A DNA stretch of 64,000 nucleotides from Methylococcales bacterium. GTDB lineage: Bacteria > Pseudomonadota > Gammaproteobacteria > Methylococcales > Methylomonadaceae. Below, one piece after another: positions 35,573 through 45,904 of this stretch. The position numbers were made by a program, and so were the translations under genes. Positions within the stretch are counted from its first letter, which is position 1. Each line of letters opens with the position of its first letter. The notes under the pieces were generated by a model. That model made no database searches and was not told the DNA's origin. It saw only the letters and a program-made list of their open reading frames with translations. The stretch spans positions 19,899 to 83,898 of the forward strand of contig JAQTMV010000001.1 of NCBI GenBank assembly GCA_028714175.1, given 5' to 3'.

Positions 35573-38500
35573 TCATTTTAAGCCTTGCGTCCAGACCCTG
35601 GCATTTCTAAACATCCGCATCCACGCGCCATACTCGCTCCAGTCATCAGGATGCCATGAATTTTGCAAGGTTCTAAAGCAGCGTTCAGGATGCGGCATCA
35701 TGATAGTGAAGCGTCCATCGCTTGTGGTTAAAGCGGTAATACCGAAAGGCGAGCCATTGGGATTGGCTGGAAAATCCGTCGCAATAGCACCGTAGTCATC
35801 GACATAACACAAGGCGACGGCTTGCGAGTCAAAAGCAGTCCGAGGATCGAAAGCAAACTCTGCACGGCCTTCGCCATGGGCAACAGCAACGGGCATTCTG
35901 GAGCCTTCCATGCCTGCAAACAAAATGGAGGGTGATTTTTGAACTTCAACCATGGCTACCCGGGCTTCAAATTGCTCTGACGTATTACGCATAAAGCGCG
36001 GCCAATGCTCGGCTCCAGGAATGATTTCCTTTAATCCCGACATCATCTGGCAACCATTACAGACACCCAAGCCGAAGGTATCTGACCGTTGAAAAAATGC
36101 CTCAAATTCATCCCGGGCGCGTGGGTTAAATAGAATGGATTTGGCCCAGCCTCCACCTGCGCCCAGTACATCGCCATAAGAAAAACCGCCGCAGGCAACC
36201 AGTCCGGTAAAATCACGCAAACTTACCCGTCCATGAATAAGATCGGTCATATGCACATCGACGCTGGTAAAGCCGGCACGATCAAACGCCGCCGCCATTT
36301 CTACATGACCATTCACGCCCTGCTCTCGCAGGATAGCAACTTTGGGTCTGGGTGTTAAAATATACGGTGCGGTGACATCCTCATTAACATCAAACGTTAA
36401 TTTAACATGCAAGCCCGGATCATTATCATCGGCAATGCGTTCAAACTGTTGCCTGGCGCAATCGGGATTATCACGCAAAGCCTGCATTCTGAAGCTGACT
36501 TCAGACCAGAGGGTTTGCAATTCAGCGCGGCTGGCGGAATAAACAAATTTGTTTTCAAAGCTGATGGTTAATTGCTGTTCTTTCAACACCTTGCCTATGA
36601 AAAAAGTGCAGTCTTTCAAGCCCGATTTATTTAACAAGCCAATAACATGTTCACTATCGTTGGCACGAATTTGCAATACTGCGCCAAGTTCTTCATTAAA
36701 CAATGCAGACAAGGCATCATCGCCCAAGTAATCGAGTGATAGCTTGACTCCCAATCTGCCGGCGAACATCATTTCAGAAATAGTGGCTAATAAGCCGCCA
36801 TCAGAACGGTCATGATACGCAAGCAACTTGCCTTGGCTATTCAATGCTTGAATGGCATTAAAGAATATTTTTAATAAATCCGGATCGTCTAAATCGGGGC
36901 AGTCGTCGTCATCCCCCATTTGATTGTAAACCTGTGCTAACACCGAACCGCCCAAACGAGCTAGTCCCAAGTCAACGATGACTAATAAACTATCTTCATT
37001 ATCTAGCCATTTTAATTGAGGAGTCAGGGTCTTGCTGACATCGGCCACCGGCGCAAACGCTGTAACAATAAGCGACAACGGTGCCGTCATGATTTTTTCA
37101 CCGGCGTTATCTTTCCATACGGTTTTCATCGACAGTGAATCTTTACCTACGGGGATGGCAATGCCCAGCGCCGGACATAACTCCATGCCGACCGCTTTAA
37201 CAGTATCAAACAACGCCGCATCCTCACCCGGGAAACCCGCAGCCGCCATCCAGTTGGCGGAAATTTTAATTTTACTTAGTGATTCCACGCGGGCTGCCGC
37301 GAGATTGGTTAATGCCTCGCCTATCGCCATGCGGCCCGATGCAGGAGCGTCAATTACGGCAATTGGCGACCGTTCACCCATCGCCATGGCCTCGCCTGTC
37401 AGGGCATAAAAACCTGATGCGGTTACCGCGACGTCGGCCACGGGCACTTGCCAGGGACCGACCATTTGATCGCGCGCGACCAATCCTGTTATCGAACGGT
37501 CACCGATATGAATGAGAAAACTTTTATCGGCGACGGCAGGAAAAGACAATACACGCTTTACGGCTTCCTTTATTTTAATCCGGCTGATATTCAATGCGCG
37601 CGTTTTGGGCTTAACGCGCTTGACATTCCGGTGCATTTTCGGCGATTTTCCAAACAATACTGACATCGGAATATCAACGGGCTTGTCGCCCAGCAAGGCA
37701 TCATTGAGCAATAAATGCTCTTCTTCAGTTGCTTTGCCGATGACCGCAAACAGACAATGTTCACGTTCGCAAAAGGAGCTAAACAGCGCCAATGATTCCG
37801 GCTTGATAGCGACCACATAACGTTCCTGTGCTTCGTTACACCAGATTTGCATCGGTGACATGCCTTTGTCGGCATTGTGTACATTACGCAATTCGAAGCG
37901 TCCGCCGCGTCCGCAGTCATGGATAATTTCAGGTACGGCATTGGACAATCCGCCAGCACCAATATCATGTATCGAGATAATAGGCGTATCGTTACCCAGG
38001 GAATTGCAATGGTTGATAACCTCCTGACAACGGCGTTCCATCTCGGGGTTTTCCCGTTGCACCGAGGCGAAATCCAGATCCATGGAACCTGCGCCTGAAG
38101 CCTGGGATGAAGCTGCCCCGCCGCCCAAACCGATTAACATGGCAGGCCCGCCTAAAATAATAATCAACGAACCGGCCGGAATAGCGTGTTTTTCGATCAG
38201 CATCGGGCGGATGTTACCCATGCCGCCTGCAATCATAATCGGCTTGTGATAACCCCTGAATTCATTGCTAGTCCCTATGACGGGCTGTTCAAAGTTGCGG
38301 AAATAGCCCGCCAGGTTGGGCCGGCCAAATTCATTATTAAATGCAGCGCCGCCGAGAGGACCTTCAAGCATAATATCTAAAGCCGATGCAATACGTTCGG
38401 GCTTGCCGTTATGCTTTTCCCAGGGTTGAGGAAAGCCTGGAATTTGCAAATGCGATACTGAAAACCCGGTTAACCCTGCTTTAGTTGCAGAACCTCGCCC

Positions 38501-39463
38501 GGTTGCGCCTTCATCGCGAATTTCACCGCCGGAACCGGTAGCGGCTCCCGGGAAAGGAGAAATGGCGGTAGGATGATTGTGAGTTTCTACTTTCATCAGC
38601 AAATGCGCGTCTTCTTCGACATAGCCATATATGCCTGTTATGGCATTGCGAATAAAAACTTGTGCTTTTGAGCCTACTGCTACCGAAGCATTATCACTGT
38701 AGGCGGATAAAATCCCTTCCGGGCTTTTTTCGGCGGTGTTACGTATCATGCTAAATAAAGACTTGGCTTGCTCTACGCCATCTATCGTCCAGTCAGCATT
38801 GAAAATCTTATGCCGGCAATGTTCGGAATTGGCTTGCGCAAACATCATCAGCTCGACATCCGTCGGATTTCTGCCAAGGTTTTGAAAGCTGTCAGTCAAA
38901 TAATTAATTTCATCATCCGATAACGCCATGCCCAGTTGTGAATTTGCCTTAACCAGCGCGTCACGGCCATGCTCAAGTATATCTATGCTGAGTAATGGCT
39001 TGGGTTGATGTTGAATAAATAAATCCGGCTCTATAATGTCATATAAAACGGTTTGGGTCATGCGGTCATGAAGTAAAGCCGATAGCTGTGTTTTAGCCGA
39101 TGTTGATAACGGGTTGTTGGCTATTAGCTGGTATTCAATACCCCGTTCAATGCGCTTGACCGCTGACAAGCCGCACCGCTGCGCAATCTCTGTCGCTTTA
39201 CTGGACCAGGGTGAAATGGTGCCTGGTCTTGGCACAACCAGCAGGGATTCAAAATTTTGAATCCCTGCTGGTTGCCTGGAACCATAAGATAGCAACTGAT
39301 TTAAGATGGCGGCTTGACTGTCATTTAAGTCATTTTCAACATCCACAAAGTGGATAAACCGTGCTGAAACGGCTGTGATAGCTGATTCTGCAGCCTGCAA
39401 TTCAGTCAGTAGTTTTTTGACGCGAAAGTCAGATAATGCACAGGTTCCAGGGATTTTTAACAT
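35573..39463 (-). CDS. purL: Phosphoribosylformylglycinamidine synthase
   Basis: From ATG at 39463 it encodes 1,296 residues, the length of the single-chain gammaproteobacterial PurL. It converts FGAR to FGAM using glutamine and ATP in purine synthesis. Visible are '[19 protein letters not shown]', '[35 protein letters not shown]'-type segments, '[16 protein letters not shown]' and the C-terminal glutaminase with its nucleophile in '[14 protein letters not shown]' and '[10 protein letters not shown]'. An upstream in-frame start at 39526 would run into a REP-like repeat and is rejected. It follows bamC on the same strand. Confidence 0.98.
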   Translation of the reverse strand: MLKIPGTCALSDFRVKKLLTELQAAESAITAVSARFIHFVDVENDLNDSQAAILNQLLSYGSRQPAGIQNFESLLVVPRPGTISPWSSKATEIAQRCGLSAVKRIERGIEYQLIANNPLSTSAKTQLSALLHDRMTQTVLYDIIEPDLFIQHQPKPLLSIDILEHGRDALVKANSQLGMALSDDEINYLTDSFQNLGRNPTDVELMMFAQANSEHCRHKIFNADWTIDGVEQAKSLFSMIRNTAEKSPEGILSAYSDNASVAVGSKAQVFIRNAITGIYGYVEEDAHLLMKVETHNHPTAISPFPGAATGSGGEIRDEGATGRGSATKAGLTGFSVSHLQIPGFPQPWEKHNGKPERIASALDIMLEGPLGGAAFNNEFGRPNLAGYFRNFEQPVIGTSNEFRGYHKPIMIAGGMGNIRPMLIEKHAIPAGSLIIILGGPAMLIGLGGGAASSQASGAGSMDLDFASVQRENPEMERRCQEVINHCNSLGNDTPIISIHDIGAGGLSNAVPEIIHDCGRGGRFELRNVHNADKGMSPMQIWCNEAQERYVVAIKPESLALFSSFCEREHCLFAVIGKATEEEHLLLNDALLGDKPVDIPMSVLFGKSPKMHRNVKRVKPKTRALNISRIKIKEAVKRVLSFPAVADKSFLIHIGDRSITGLVARDQMVGPWQVPVADVAVTASGFYALTGEAMAMGERSPIAVIDAPASGRMAIGEALTNLAAARVESLSKIKISANWMAAAGFPGEDAALFDTVKAVGMELCPALGIAIPVGKDSLSMKTVWKDNAGEKIMTAPLSLIVTAFAPVADVSKTLTPQLKWLDNEDSLLVIVDLGLARLGGSVLAQVYNQMGDDDDCPDLDDPDLLKIFFNAIQALNSQGKLLAYHDRSDGGLLATISEMMFAGRLGVKLSLDYLGDDALSALFNEELGAVLQIRANDSEHVIGLLNKSGLKDCTFFIGKVLKEQQLTISFENKFVYSASRAELQTLWSEVSFRMQALRDNPDCARQQFERIADDNDPGLHVKLTFDVNEDVTAPYILTPRPKVAILREQGVNGHVEMAAAFDRAGFTSVDVHMTDLIHGRVSLRDFTGLVACGGFSYGDVLGAGGGWAKSILFNPRARDEFEAFFQRSDTFGLGVCNGCQMMSGLKEIIPGAEHWPRFMRNTSEQFEARVAMVEVQKSPSILFAGMEGSRMPVAVAHGEGRAEFAFDPRTAFDSQAVALCYVDDYGAIATDFPANPNGSPFGITALTTSDGRFTIMMPHPERCFRTLQNSWHPDDWSEYGAWMRMFRNARVWTQGLK

Positions 39464-39490
39464 GTAAGCAAAACAATAAATGTTGGTTAT

Positions 39491-39561
39491 CGGGTTAGCG
39501 CAGCGTAACGACAATACCGGGTGCAAGATGTCGGGTTACACTGCGCTAACCCGACCTACGC
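39491..39561. repeat. REP/BIME-type inverted pair between bamC and purL
   Basis: CGGGTTAGCGCAGCGTAAC (39491-39509) and GTTACACTGCGCTAACCCG (39535-39553) are inverted copies differing at one position, followed by ACCTACGCG. The GGGTTAGCGCAGCGTAACCC type is a common intergenic REP in gammaproteobacteria. It is the kind of sequence RAYT proteins process. Confidence 0.8.
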
Positions 39562-39577
39562 GATTTACCTGATCCAG

Positions 39578-40324
39578 TTATTTTTTTGCCAAATCAGCTT
39601 TAATGGTTTCCTGCAAAAGAGTCAGTAGCTTAAAACTGGCTGCATCAGAGAGCGGTTGCTGATCTTCACTCATGACAATGATATCCGTTAGCTGATTATT
39701 GGCTATCAACTTGAGTCGATATTCCTTGTCATAACTTTGGATGCCGCTAAAAATAAACACGAGTTCATCCCAGTATGATTTATCCTCTACTTTCCGCTCA
39801 TCAGGATCATAGTGGACGGTAAACTCTCCCGCTTCCTGATTACGTTCGGTTACTTCAATAGATTTTCGGCTTAATGCTTTACCCACTATGCGCCAGGCCA
39901 TGGCAAACGGCACATTGATACGCAAGCGGTTTTCGCCTATATCAAAGTTAACACGTTCCACTTTAATTAATTTGGGATCGATGACCGTTTCGCTTACAGA
40001 CGGCGCGGCGGCTACGGGCTGCGCTGCTGCTTTAGTTGCAGGCGGAGCAACATGCGCTGCCTCCTTGGCGGGCGCTGCAACAGGAGTGGAAGATATGTTC
40101 GCATCAGTATCGGCGCCAACAAGAGGGGAGGGCGGTGCCGAAGCCGAAGGGCCTGGAAGATGATCTTGCTTCAGATCATCCGGCAAGATCAGGGGCGGAA
40201 TTTCAGTGGTGTACTGATAATCTTTTTCCTTATCGGGAAAATAACTTTTAACATAACTGCAGGCTGACAGATTAATCAGGAAAGCTGCACTTATGAGGAA
40301 TGAACCCGTTTTAGAGTTTATCAT
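39578..40324 (-). CDS. bamC: Outer-membrane assembly lipoprotein BamC
   Basis: A 248-residue lipoprotein (lipobox 'LINLSACS'), component of the BAM complex. After the cysteine comes 'YVKSYFPDKEKDYQYTTEIPPLILPDDL', the conserved unstructured BamC segment that binds BamD, then a proline/alanine linker (about residues 55-110) and one helix-grip domain ('MAWRIVGKALSRKSIEVTER', 'YRLKLIANNQLTDIIVM'). It is shorter than E. coli BamC (344), apparently lacking the second helix-grip domain. The dapA-bamC-purL order supports the call. Confidence 0.9.
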   Translation of the reverse strand: MINSKTGSFLISAAFLINLSACSYVKSYFPDKEKDYQYTTEIPPLILPDDLKQDHLPGPSASAPPSPLVGADTDANISSTPVAAPAKEAAHVAPPATKAAAQPVAAAPSVSETVIDPKLIKVERVNFDIGENRLRINVPFAMAWRIVGKALSRKSIEVTERNQEAGEFTVHYDPDERKVEDKSYWDELVFIFSGIQSYDKEYRLKLIANNQLTDIIVMSEDQQPLSDAASFKLLTLLQETIKADLAKK

Positions 40325-40328
40325 TTAT

Positions 40329-41204
40329 TTAAATAATCCCAGCTTGATGCATGGCACCGCGGACTGCATCAAAACAATCTTCAGTTAGCCAGGTTAAAGG
40401 TAAACGAATACCTATACCAATTAAGCCCATTTGTGCTAGCGCCCATTTAACCGGGATTGGATTCGACTGAATAAACAGACTCTTATGCAAGGCAGCTAAT
40501 TTTGTGTCTATGGCTAATGCGGTTTGTTTATCGCCCGACATTGCCGCCATAATCATTTCATGTACCAGGCGTGGCGCAACGTTACCGGTTACGGTAATCG
40601 AGCCATTGCCACCTAGTAGACAAAACTCGCGGCTGGTGGCATCGTCGCCGGTATAAATAGCAAAATCGGTACTTGTCAAATCGCGGATTTTTTTTAACCT
40701 GGACAAATCGCCTGTCGCTTCTTTAATGCCCACGATATTGGCTAGTTGAGACAATCGGCCCACTGTTTCCGGCAGCATATCACAGGCGGTGCGCCCCGGC
40801 ACATTGTATAAAATCTGCGGAATATCAACCGTTTCAGCAATGGCTTTGTAATGCAGATACAAGCCTTCCTGAGTCGGTTTATTATAATAGGGGGTTACGA
40901 TCAAACAGGCATACGCGCCGGCTTGTTTGGCTTTGCGAGTCAGGCTGATCGCTTCAGTGGTTGAGTTTGCCCCGGTTCCGGCAATAACCGGAATTCTGCT
41001 GTTAACAAAGTCAACAACAGTTTTGATAACATCACAGTGCTCATCTTCATCCAGTGTCGCTGACTCACCGGTTGTGCCTACCGCAACAAGGGCATCGGTA
41101 CCTTGCGCTATGTGAAAGTCAACCAGTTTTTTTAAGCTTTCCTTATCCACGGCACCGCTTTCATCCATCGGTGTTACTAACGCTACGATACTACCTTGAA
41201 TCAT
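40329..41204 (-). CDS. dapA: 4-hydroxy-tetrahydrodipicolinate synthase
   Basis: A 291-residue TIM-barrel lyase that condenses pyruvate with aspartate semialdehyde, first committed step to lysine and diaminopimelate. It has 'GTTGESATLDEDEH', the tyrosine of 'ILYNVPGRTACDM' and the Schiff-base lysine in 'NIVGIKEATGDLSRL', plus 'YTGDDATSREFCLLGGNG'. It directly precedes bamC (4 bp) and is divergent from the DEAD-box helicase. Confidence 0.98.
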   Translation of the reverse strand: MIQGSIVALVTPMDESGAVDKESLKKLVDFHIAQGTDALVAVGTTGESATLDEDEHCDVIKTVVDFVNSRIPVIAGTGANSTTEAISLTRKAKQAGAYACLIVTPYYNKPTQEGLYLHYKAIAETVDIPQILYNVPGRTACDMLPETVGRLSQLANIVGIKEATGDLSRLKKIRDLTSTDFAIYTGDDATSREFCLLGGNGSITVTGNVAPRLVHEMIMAAMSGDKQTALAIDTKLAALHKSLFIQSNPIPVKWALAQMGLIGIGIRLPLTWLTEDCFDAVRGAMHQAGII

Positions 41205-41413
41205 AAAATCTCTGGCTCAAAATTGATAGGGTTATAAAACTGCCGTCATTATAACAAGCAAATACATAAAAAAGGTACAAGGTGCCTGGCTAAAAGAGAT
41301 TGTTCCTTGATACCTGAACTAGCAAAATCCTGTCATAATGCGGTATAATTCTTAAATAAACAAACATTTCCTTGGCGCTTTCCGCGCCTCCTCCTATGCC
41401 AACAGGTAAATCC

Positions 41414-43183
41414 ATGTCCAATGATGTTTCACCATTACCCTCTTTCCGTGATTTAGCGCTGATAGACCCGGTGCTAAAAGCGCTGGATGATGTCGGTTAT
41501 GAAACACCTTCGCCTATTCAGGCACAAGTTATCCCGCACCTGCTGCAAGGCAAGGATGTGTTGGGGCAGGCACAAACGGGAACCGGCAAAACAGCCGCTT
41601 TTGCACTGCCTATTTTATCGCGCATCGATCTTCGGCAAAAAGACCCGCAGGTTCTGGTTCTGGCGCCGACTCGCGAACTGGCGATTCAGGTGGCGGAAGC
41701 GTTTCAACGTTATGCTGCACATTTACATGGCTTCCATGTTTTACCCATTTACGGTGGCCAGGACTATAGCACCCAGTTACGCCAGTTAAGGCGTGGCGCT
41801 CATGTTGTTGTCGGCACGCCGGGTCGGGTCATGGATCATATGCGCAAAGGCACGCTGAATCTGGGCGGGCTTAACGTTTTGGTACTTGATGAAGCCGATG
41901 AAATGCTGCGCATGGGTTTTATTGATGATGTGGAATGGGTACTTGAACAAACTCCCGACGACATACAAATTGCGCTATTCTCAGCAACGATGCCACCGGC
42001 GATTCGCAAAATTGCTCAAGAGTATTTGCATGAGCCTGAACAAATCACCATTAAAGTGACCAGCGCATCTGCAGAATTCATACGCCAACGTTTTTGGATA
42101 GTCAGTGGCGTACACAAACTGGACGCACTAACCCGCATTCTTGAAGCCGAAACGTTTGACGGCATGATTATTTTTGTCAGAACCAAAACTGCAACTATTG
42201 AGCTGGCTGAAAAACTGGAAGCGCGTGGCTTTTCGGCAGCTGCGATTAATGGCGATATGTCTCAGGCGCTTAGAGAACGTACCATTGCCCATCTGAAGAA
42301 CGGCAAACTGGATATCCTGATCGCGACCGATGTTGCTGCACGCGGATTGGATGTAGACCGTATTACCCATGTCGTTAACTACGACATCCCTTACGATACC
42401 GAGTCGTACATTCACCGTATAGGCAGGACCGGACGTGCTGGACGTACAGGCGATGCGATATTGTTTATCGCCCCCAGAGAAAGAAAACTGTTGACTAATA
42501 TTGAAAAAGCAACCAAGAAAAAAGTTGAAGAAATGGGCTTGCCTTCAACTGAAGTCATTAACAATAAACGTATCGCCCGTTTTAAACAAAACATAACTGA
42601 TACCTTGGCCGCAGAAGAACTAAGTTTTTTCAGTCAATTGATTGAGCAATACCAGCAGGAACATAATGTATCGGCTCTGGAAATAGCCGCTGCTCTGGCA
42701 AAACTGGTGCAAGGGGAAACGCCGCTGTTAATGCAAAACTTGCCGAAAAAATCCTACGACAGCAGGGAGGACAGACCAGAACGAGCAGACCGGCCGCAAA
42801 GGGACCGTAAACCTAAACGTGCGTTTGGCGGAGGGGCTGATATTGAAATGGAATTATTCCGTATTGAGGTCGGCCACAATCATGGCGTAAAGCCTGGCAA
42901 TATTGTCGGAGCCATCGCCAATGAAACAGGCATTGATGGCGACCATATCGCCCGTATTAGAATCGAAGACGAATACAGTACTGTTGAGTTGCCGGCGGGC
43001 ATGCCGAAAGAACTGCTTCAGGAACTGAAAAAGATCAGAGTCGCCGGTCAGTTGCTTAACATATCAAAAATGCATAACAGTAGTAGCAAATCAAAACCGG
43101 ATGATGCGGATAAAAAAGTGGACAAAAGCAAAAAACGGATAGGTTCTACATCACGACGGGCAAAGCCGAAAGTGGCTGAATAA
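41414..43183 (+). CDS. deaD: DEAD-box RNA helicase of the DeaD/CsdA type
   Basis: About 589 residues from ATG at 41414 (AGG nine bases upstream; the frame also opens at 41372). It has all DEAD motifs: Q motif region 'GYETPSPIQAQVIPHLL', 'AQTGTGKTAAF', 'APTRELAIQV', 'VLDEADEMLRMGF', 'FSATMP', 'ATDVAARGLDVDRITHVVNYD' and 'YIHRIGRTGRAGR'. The C-terminal region includes the DbpA-type RNA-binding fold ('GNIVGAIANETGIDGDHIARIRIEDEYSTVELPAG') and a basic tail. It acts in ribosome assembly and RNA decay, often in cold adaptation. A TATAAT box lies at 41344-41349. Confidence 0.95.
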   Translation: MSNDVSPLPSFRDLALIDPVLKALDDVGYETPSPIQAQVIPHLLQGKDVLGQAQTGTGKTAAFALPILSRIDLRQKDPQVLVLAPTRELAIQVAEAFQRYAAHLHGFHVLPIYGGQDYSTQLRQLRRGAHVVVGTPGRVMDHMRKGTLNLGGLNVLVLDEADEMLRMGFIDDVEWVLEQTPDDIQIALFSATMPPAIRKIAQEYLHEPEQITIKVTSASAEFIRQRFWIVSGVHKLDALTRILEAETFDGMIIFVRTKTATIELAEKLEARGFSAAAINGDMSQALRERTIAHLKNGKLDILIATDVAARGLDVDRITHVVNYDIPYDTESYIHRIGRTGRAGRTGDAILFIAPRERKLLTNIEKATKKKVEEMGLPSTEVINNKRIARFKQNITDTLAAEELSFFSQLIEQYQQEHNVSALEIAAALAKLVQGETPLLMQNLPKKSYDSREDRPERADRPQRDRKPKRAFGGGADIEMELFRIEVGHNHGVKPGNIVGAIANETGIDGDHIARIRIEDEYSTVELPAGMPKELLQELKKIRVAGQLLNISKMHNSSSKSKPDDADKKVDKSKKRIGSTSRRAKPKVAE

Positions 43184-43200
43184 AAGATTCACTTTGATTT

Positions 43201-43690
43201 GAATCAAATACTCAAAGGCTTGGAGCCGTTCAAAGACAGCATTGAAGGGATTCCGGTAAATCAACCTACTACTGGTACTGGCTGGTGGATGGCTTGATGG
43301 AAGCAGGTTAACGTGTTCATTTGGTGAATACAGCAGCGGTTAAGCAATACGAGGGTTTGAAGCACACCGACGATGACCACGATGCGTTCCGGCTAGCGCA
43401 TTTGTTACGTTTAGGCCTATTGCCATCGGGGCATATCTAGCCAAAGCAAAGCAGGGCGGTGAGGGATTTATTACGCAAACGGGAGACAGTTAGTCAGGCA
43501 ACGAACTGGGCATATTTTGAGAATAGAAAACTTATATTCCCGTAATACCGGCAACCGTTTAAGTTGCAACGCCATCAAGCGTCTGACTCAAGAACAACAT
43601 ATTGAGAAATAGTTTGATGATCCGACTGTGGCGCTGATATTTTTCCATTGTGAAAGACCAGTAGCCTTTATCCTGATGGGTGACTGGCGC
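43201..43690 (+). pseudogene. IS110-family transposase remnant
   Basis: Several frames with stops encode the N-terminal DEDD region of IS110 transposases: 'STYYWYWLVDGLMEAG' then, after an in-frame stop, 'RVHLVNTAAVKQYEGLKHTD' and 'DAFRLAHLLRLGLLPSGHI', another stop, then 'AVRDLLRKRETVSQ', and 'NRLSCNAIKRLTQEQHIEK' in another frame. The C-terminal Tnp_20 region with the catalytic serine is missing. Multiple stops and shifts show an old dead copy. Confidence 0.75.
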
Positions 43691-43810
43691 GCATCAATGC
43701 TTGCACGAACCACTAAACGAGAAGACGGCTGCGTATAGTCAACTGATTACCCAAACAAAACGCTGCACATCTGCACACGAACAGGCAATTTGTACAAGGG
43801 GATAAAAACC

Positions 43811-44008
43811 ATGACAAGTTGGGCAGAAGAAGAAGTAAAAACGGCCGCGCTGGGCGACCAACGATTGAATAAGCGACTGCTTAAAGATATGAGGTCAACG
43901 CTAGAAGATTTGGCATCGCAAAAGGAATGCAAGATACATCAAGCATCAGGAAGAAGAGGACAAGCGAATAGATCAACTCGATTTATTTTAATGCATCACC
44001 ATATTTAG
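43811..44008 (+). pseudogene. IS4/Tn5-type transposase N-terminal fragment
   Basis: Encodes 'MTSWAEEEVKTAALGDQRLN' and 'KRLLKDMRSTLEDLA', the N-terminal DNA-binding segment of Tn5/IS4-family transposases ('WAE-EF--A-LGD-R---RL'). Homology then fades and the frame stops. No DDE catalytic core is present in the following 190 bp, which hold nothing recognisable. Confidence 0.65.
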
Positions 44009-44196
44009 GTGGGACAAAATTAACCCGCTTCGAGCGGCTTATCTTTTCAAACCACTGGCTTTGCCAGAGGTTTTTGATCGGTGTCCCGGGATAAGTACTT
44101 GTTGCTCGTAGGTTGAAGGTATGGATTCCTTCCTCACCCAAGCTGTCGGGTATATTCATTCCTGGATGTGGTCTAAAATTTTAGCTCATTGATTGT

Positions 44197-45399
44197 CTAG
44201 TACAGTAAAAACGCCGAACGCTCTTCTTCCCATGCCTGCTCATCCCTACGCGTTATAGCCTCCAAATCTTCCGGCATCGCGTGGGCATCATCCACCCATT
44301 CGCGTAAAAGCGGCGAGCCATTGATCACGTCGATAGCCAGGCGATCGAGTTCGTATTCATAGGGAAAATCGCGCCACAGAGGGTAATCCAGCTGCCGCAA
44401 GCGCAATGCCTTAAGCGCCAACGTCTGCAAGCGCCACGGGCGAAAAGCGAAGTGATCGTAAGCGGTATCTTCGACATGGATTTGCACCCCCGCACAAAGT
44501 TTGCCCGCGTGTTTGTGAAAAGTCGGTTCAAACCAGCACTCACGCAAGTGGCAACCCGCCAGCCATTGCGGAGCAATGGCGTGCATCGTCTTGATGAGGG
44601 TGCGGGCATCTATGTCCGGCGCGCCAAACAGTTCCAGTGGACGCGTCGTCCCTCGGCCTTCGGAGAGGGTTGTTCCTTCCAGCAGAACTGTTCCTGCGTA
44701 ACAGCGGGGCATCCACAAGTTCGGCGCATTTGGGCTGGGATTGATCCAGGCGCGCTCACCCAGCGGCCAGCCATAGCCGGGAGCAGCCCCAGGTTGCCAG
44801 CCTTGCATCGTGATAATCTGACAATCCACGTTCAGTGCGAGCGTACTGATAAACCAGTGCGCCAGTTCGCCCATCGTCAAACCGTGGCGCATCGGCATAG
44901 CGCCTGCGCCGACAAAGCTTGCCCAGCCCGGGCGCAGCATCAAGCCTTCCACCGGGCGGCCTGCCGGATTGGGACGGTCAAGTATCCACACCGGTTTTTG
45001 GTGCGTTGCCGCCGCTTCCAGCACATAACGCAAGGTTGTGATGAAGGTGTAGATGCGGCAACCAAGATCCTGCAAATCGACCAGCAGCACATCGAAGGTA
45101 TCCATCATCGCGTCAGTCGGGCGGCGTACTTCCCCATAGAGACTGAATACAGGAATACCAAGCGCTGGGTCGATGAAGTCGGAGGATTCCATCATATTGT
45201 CTTGCTTGTCCCCACGCAGGCCGTGCTGTGGGCCAAACGCAGCGCTAAGTTTGATGTCCGGCAAACTTGCCAAGGCATCCAGCGCATGGGTCAAATCCTC
45301 AGTAACCGAGGCCGGATGCGCCAGCAAAGCCACGCGCTTTCCCGCTAGTGGCCCGCGCAATGCAGCATCTTCTAGTAAACGGTCAATACCAAATTTCAT
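44197..45399 (-). CDS. DUF1343/NamZ-family exo-N-acetylmuramidase-like protein
   Basis: About 400 residues from ATG at 45399. Signature segments of the DUF1343 (NamZ) family are 'KRVALLAHPASVTEDLTHALDAL', 'LSAAFGPQHGLRGDKQDNM', 'IPVFSLYGEVRRPTDAMMDTFDVLLVDLQDLGCRIYTFITTL', here broken into visible blocks, then 'WILDRPNPAGRPVEGLML', 'LPMRHGLT'-like 'MPMRHGLTMGELAHWF' and 'LLEGTTLSEGRGTTRPLELFGAP'. Family members release N-acetylmuramic acid from peptidoglycan fragments. No signal peptide is seen, so a cytoplasmic recycling role is possible. IS fragments lie on both sides; the 5' end abuts an IS3 remnant that may supply or disturb its promoter. Confidence 0.88.
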   Translation of the reverse strand: MKFGIDRLLEDAALRGPLAGKRVALLAHPASVTEDLTHALDALASLPDIKLSAAFGPQHGLRGDKQDNMMESSDFIDPALGIPVFSLYGEVRRPTDAMMDTFDVLLVDLQDLGCRIYTFITTLRYVLEAAATHQKPVWILDRPNPAGRPVEGLMLRPGWASFVGAGAMPMRHGLTMGELAHWFISTLALNVDCQIITMQGWQPGAAPGYGWPLGERAWINPSPNAPNLWMPRCYAGTVLLEGTTLSEGRGTTRPLELFGAPDIDARTLIKTMHAIAPQWLAGCHLRECWFEPTFHKHAGKLCAGVQIHVEDTAYDHFAFRPWRLQTLALKALRLRQLDYPLWRDFPYEYELDRLAIDVINGSPLLREWVDDAHAMPEDLEAITRRDEQAWEEERSAFLLY

Positions 45400-45740
45400 A
45401 GTTTTCAGTTCTCCATAATCTTTCAACAAAAATATTATCCAAAGCCCGTCCACGTCCATCCATGGTTATTTGTATGCCTTTATCCAGCAATAATTGGGTA
45501 AATACCAGCCCGGTATATTGGGTGCCTTGATCGGTATTAAATATATCAGGCGCATTCAAAGCCAGTGCTTGCTCCAGCGCTTCCGTACAAAAGGAATTAT
45601 CGAGGGTGTTGGATAACGTCCACGACAACACATAACGGCTGTGCCGATCAATGATGGCGGTTAATTACACATTGGAATAACAGACTGGCATTTTTGGTAT
45701 CTGGCGTAGTCCTGCACCAAAGTGATGGGGCGGTTTTTCG
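45383..45740 (-). pseudogene. IS3-family transposase (OrfB) remnant
   Basis: The frame upstream of namZ encodes the end of the rve integrase core: 'MLSWTLSNTLDNSFCTEALE', 'APDIFNTDQGTQYTGLVFTQ' and 'MDGRGRALDNIFVERLWRT', with the D and E of the DDE triad. It stops shortly after 'TENYEIWY', before the usual end, at the namZ start. Further upstream the pieces 'INRHH/TAIIDRHSRYV' continue it through a stop and frame change. The N-terminal half and OrfA are missing. Confidence 0.8.
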
Positions 45741-45904
45741 GTCAGTTCCAGGATGAGCATAACGGACACTCTGATGATGGACAGATTATTGGGTATTTTT
45801 ACTATATTTTGACAAAAAAATTAAACTGCAAAAATAACCATTCGGAGTATATAGTGGCTCTTGTAGCATAGCTATCGAAATGCGCTGATAGATACATTAA
45901 AGTT

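Noticed and set aside
37032..37409. 125-residue plus-strand ORF inside purL
   Set aside because: Antisense to a fully conserved PurL region.
41308..41349. Full sigma70 promoter for the DEAD-box gene from TTGATA and TATAAT
   Set aside because: TTGATA (41308-41313) and TATAAT (41344-41349) are 30 bases apart, so they cannot form one promoter; only the -10 box is credible.
44452..45348. 298-residue plus-strand ORF antisense to the NamZ-like gene
   Set aside because: Long antisense ORFs arise from GC-rich coding sequence; the opposite strand encodes a clear DUF1343 protein.
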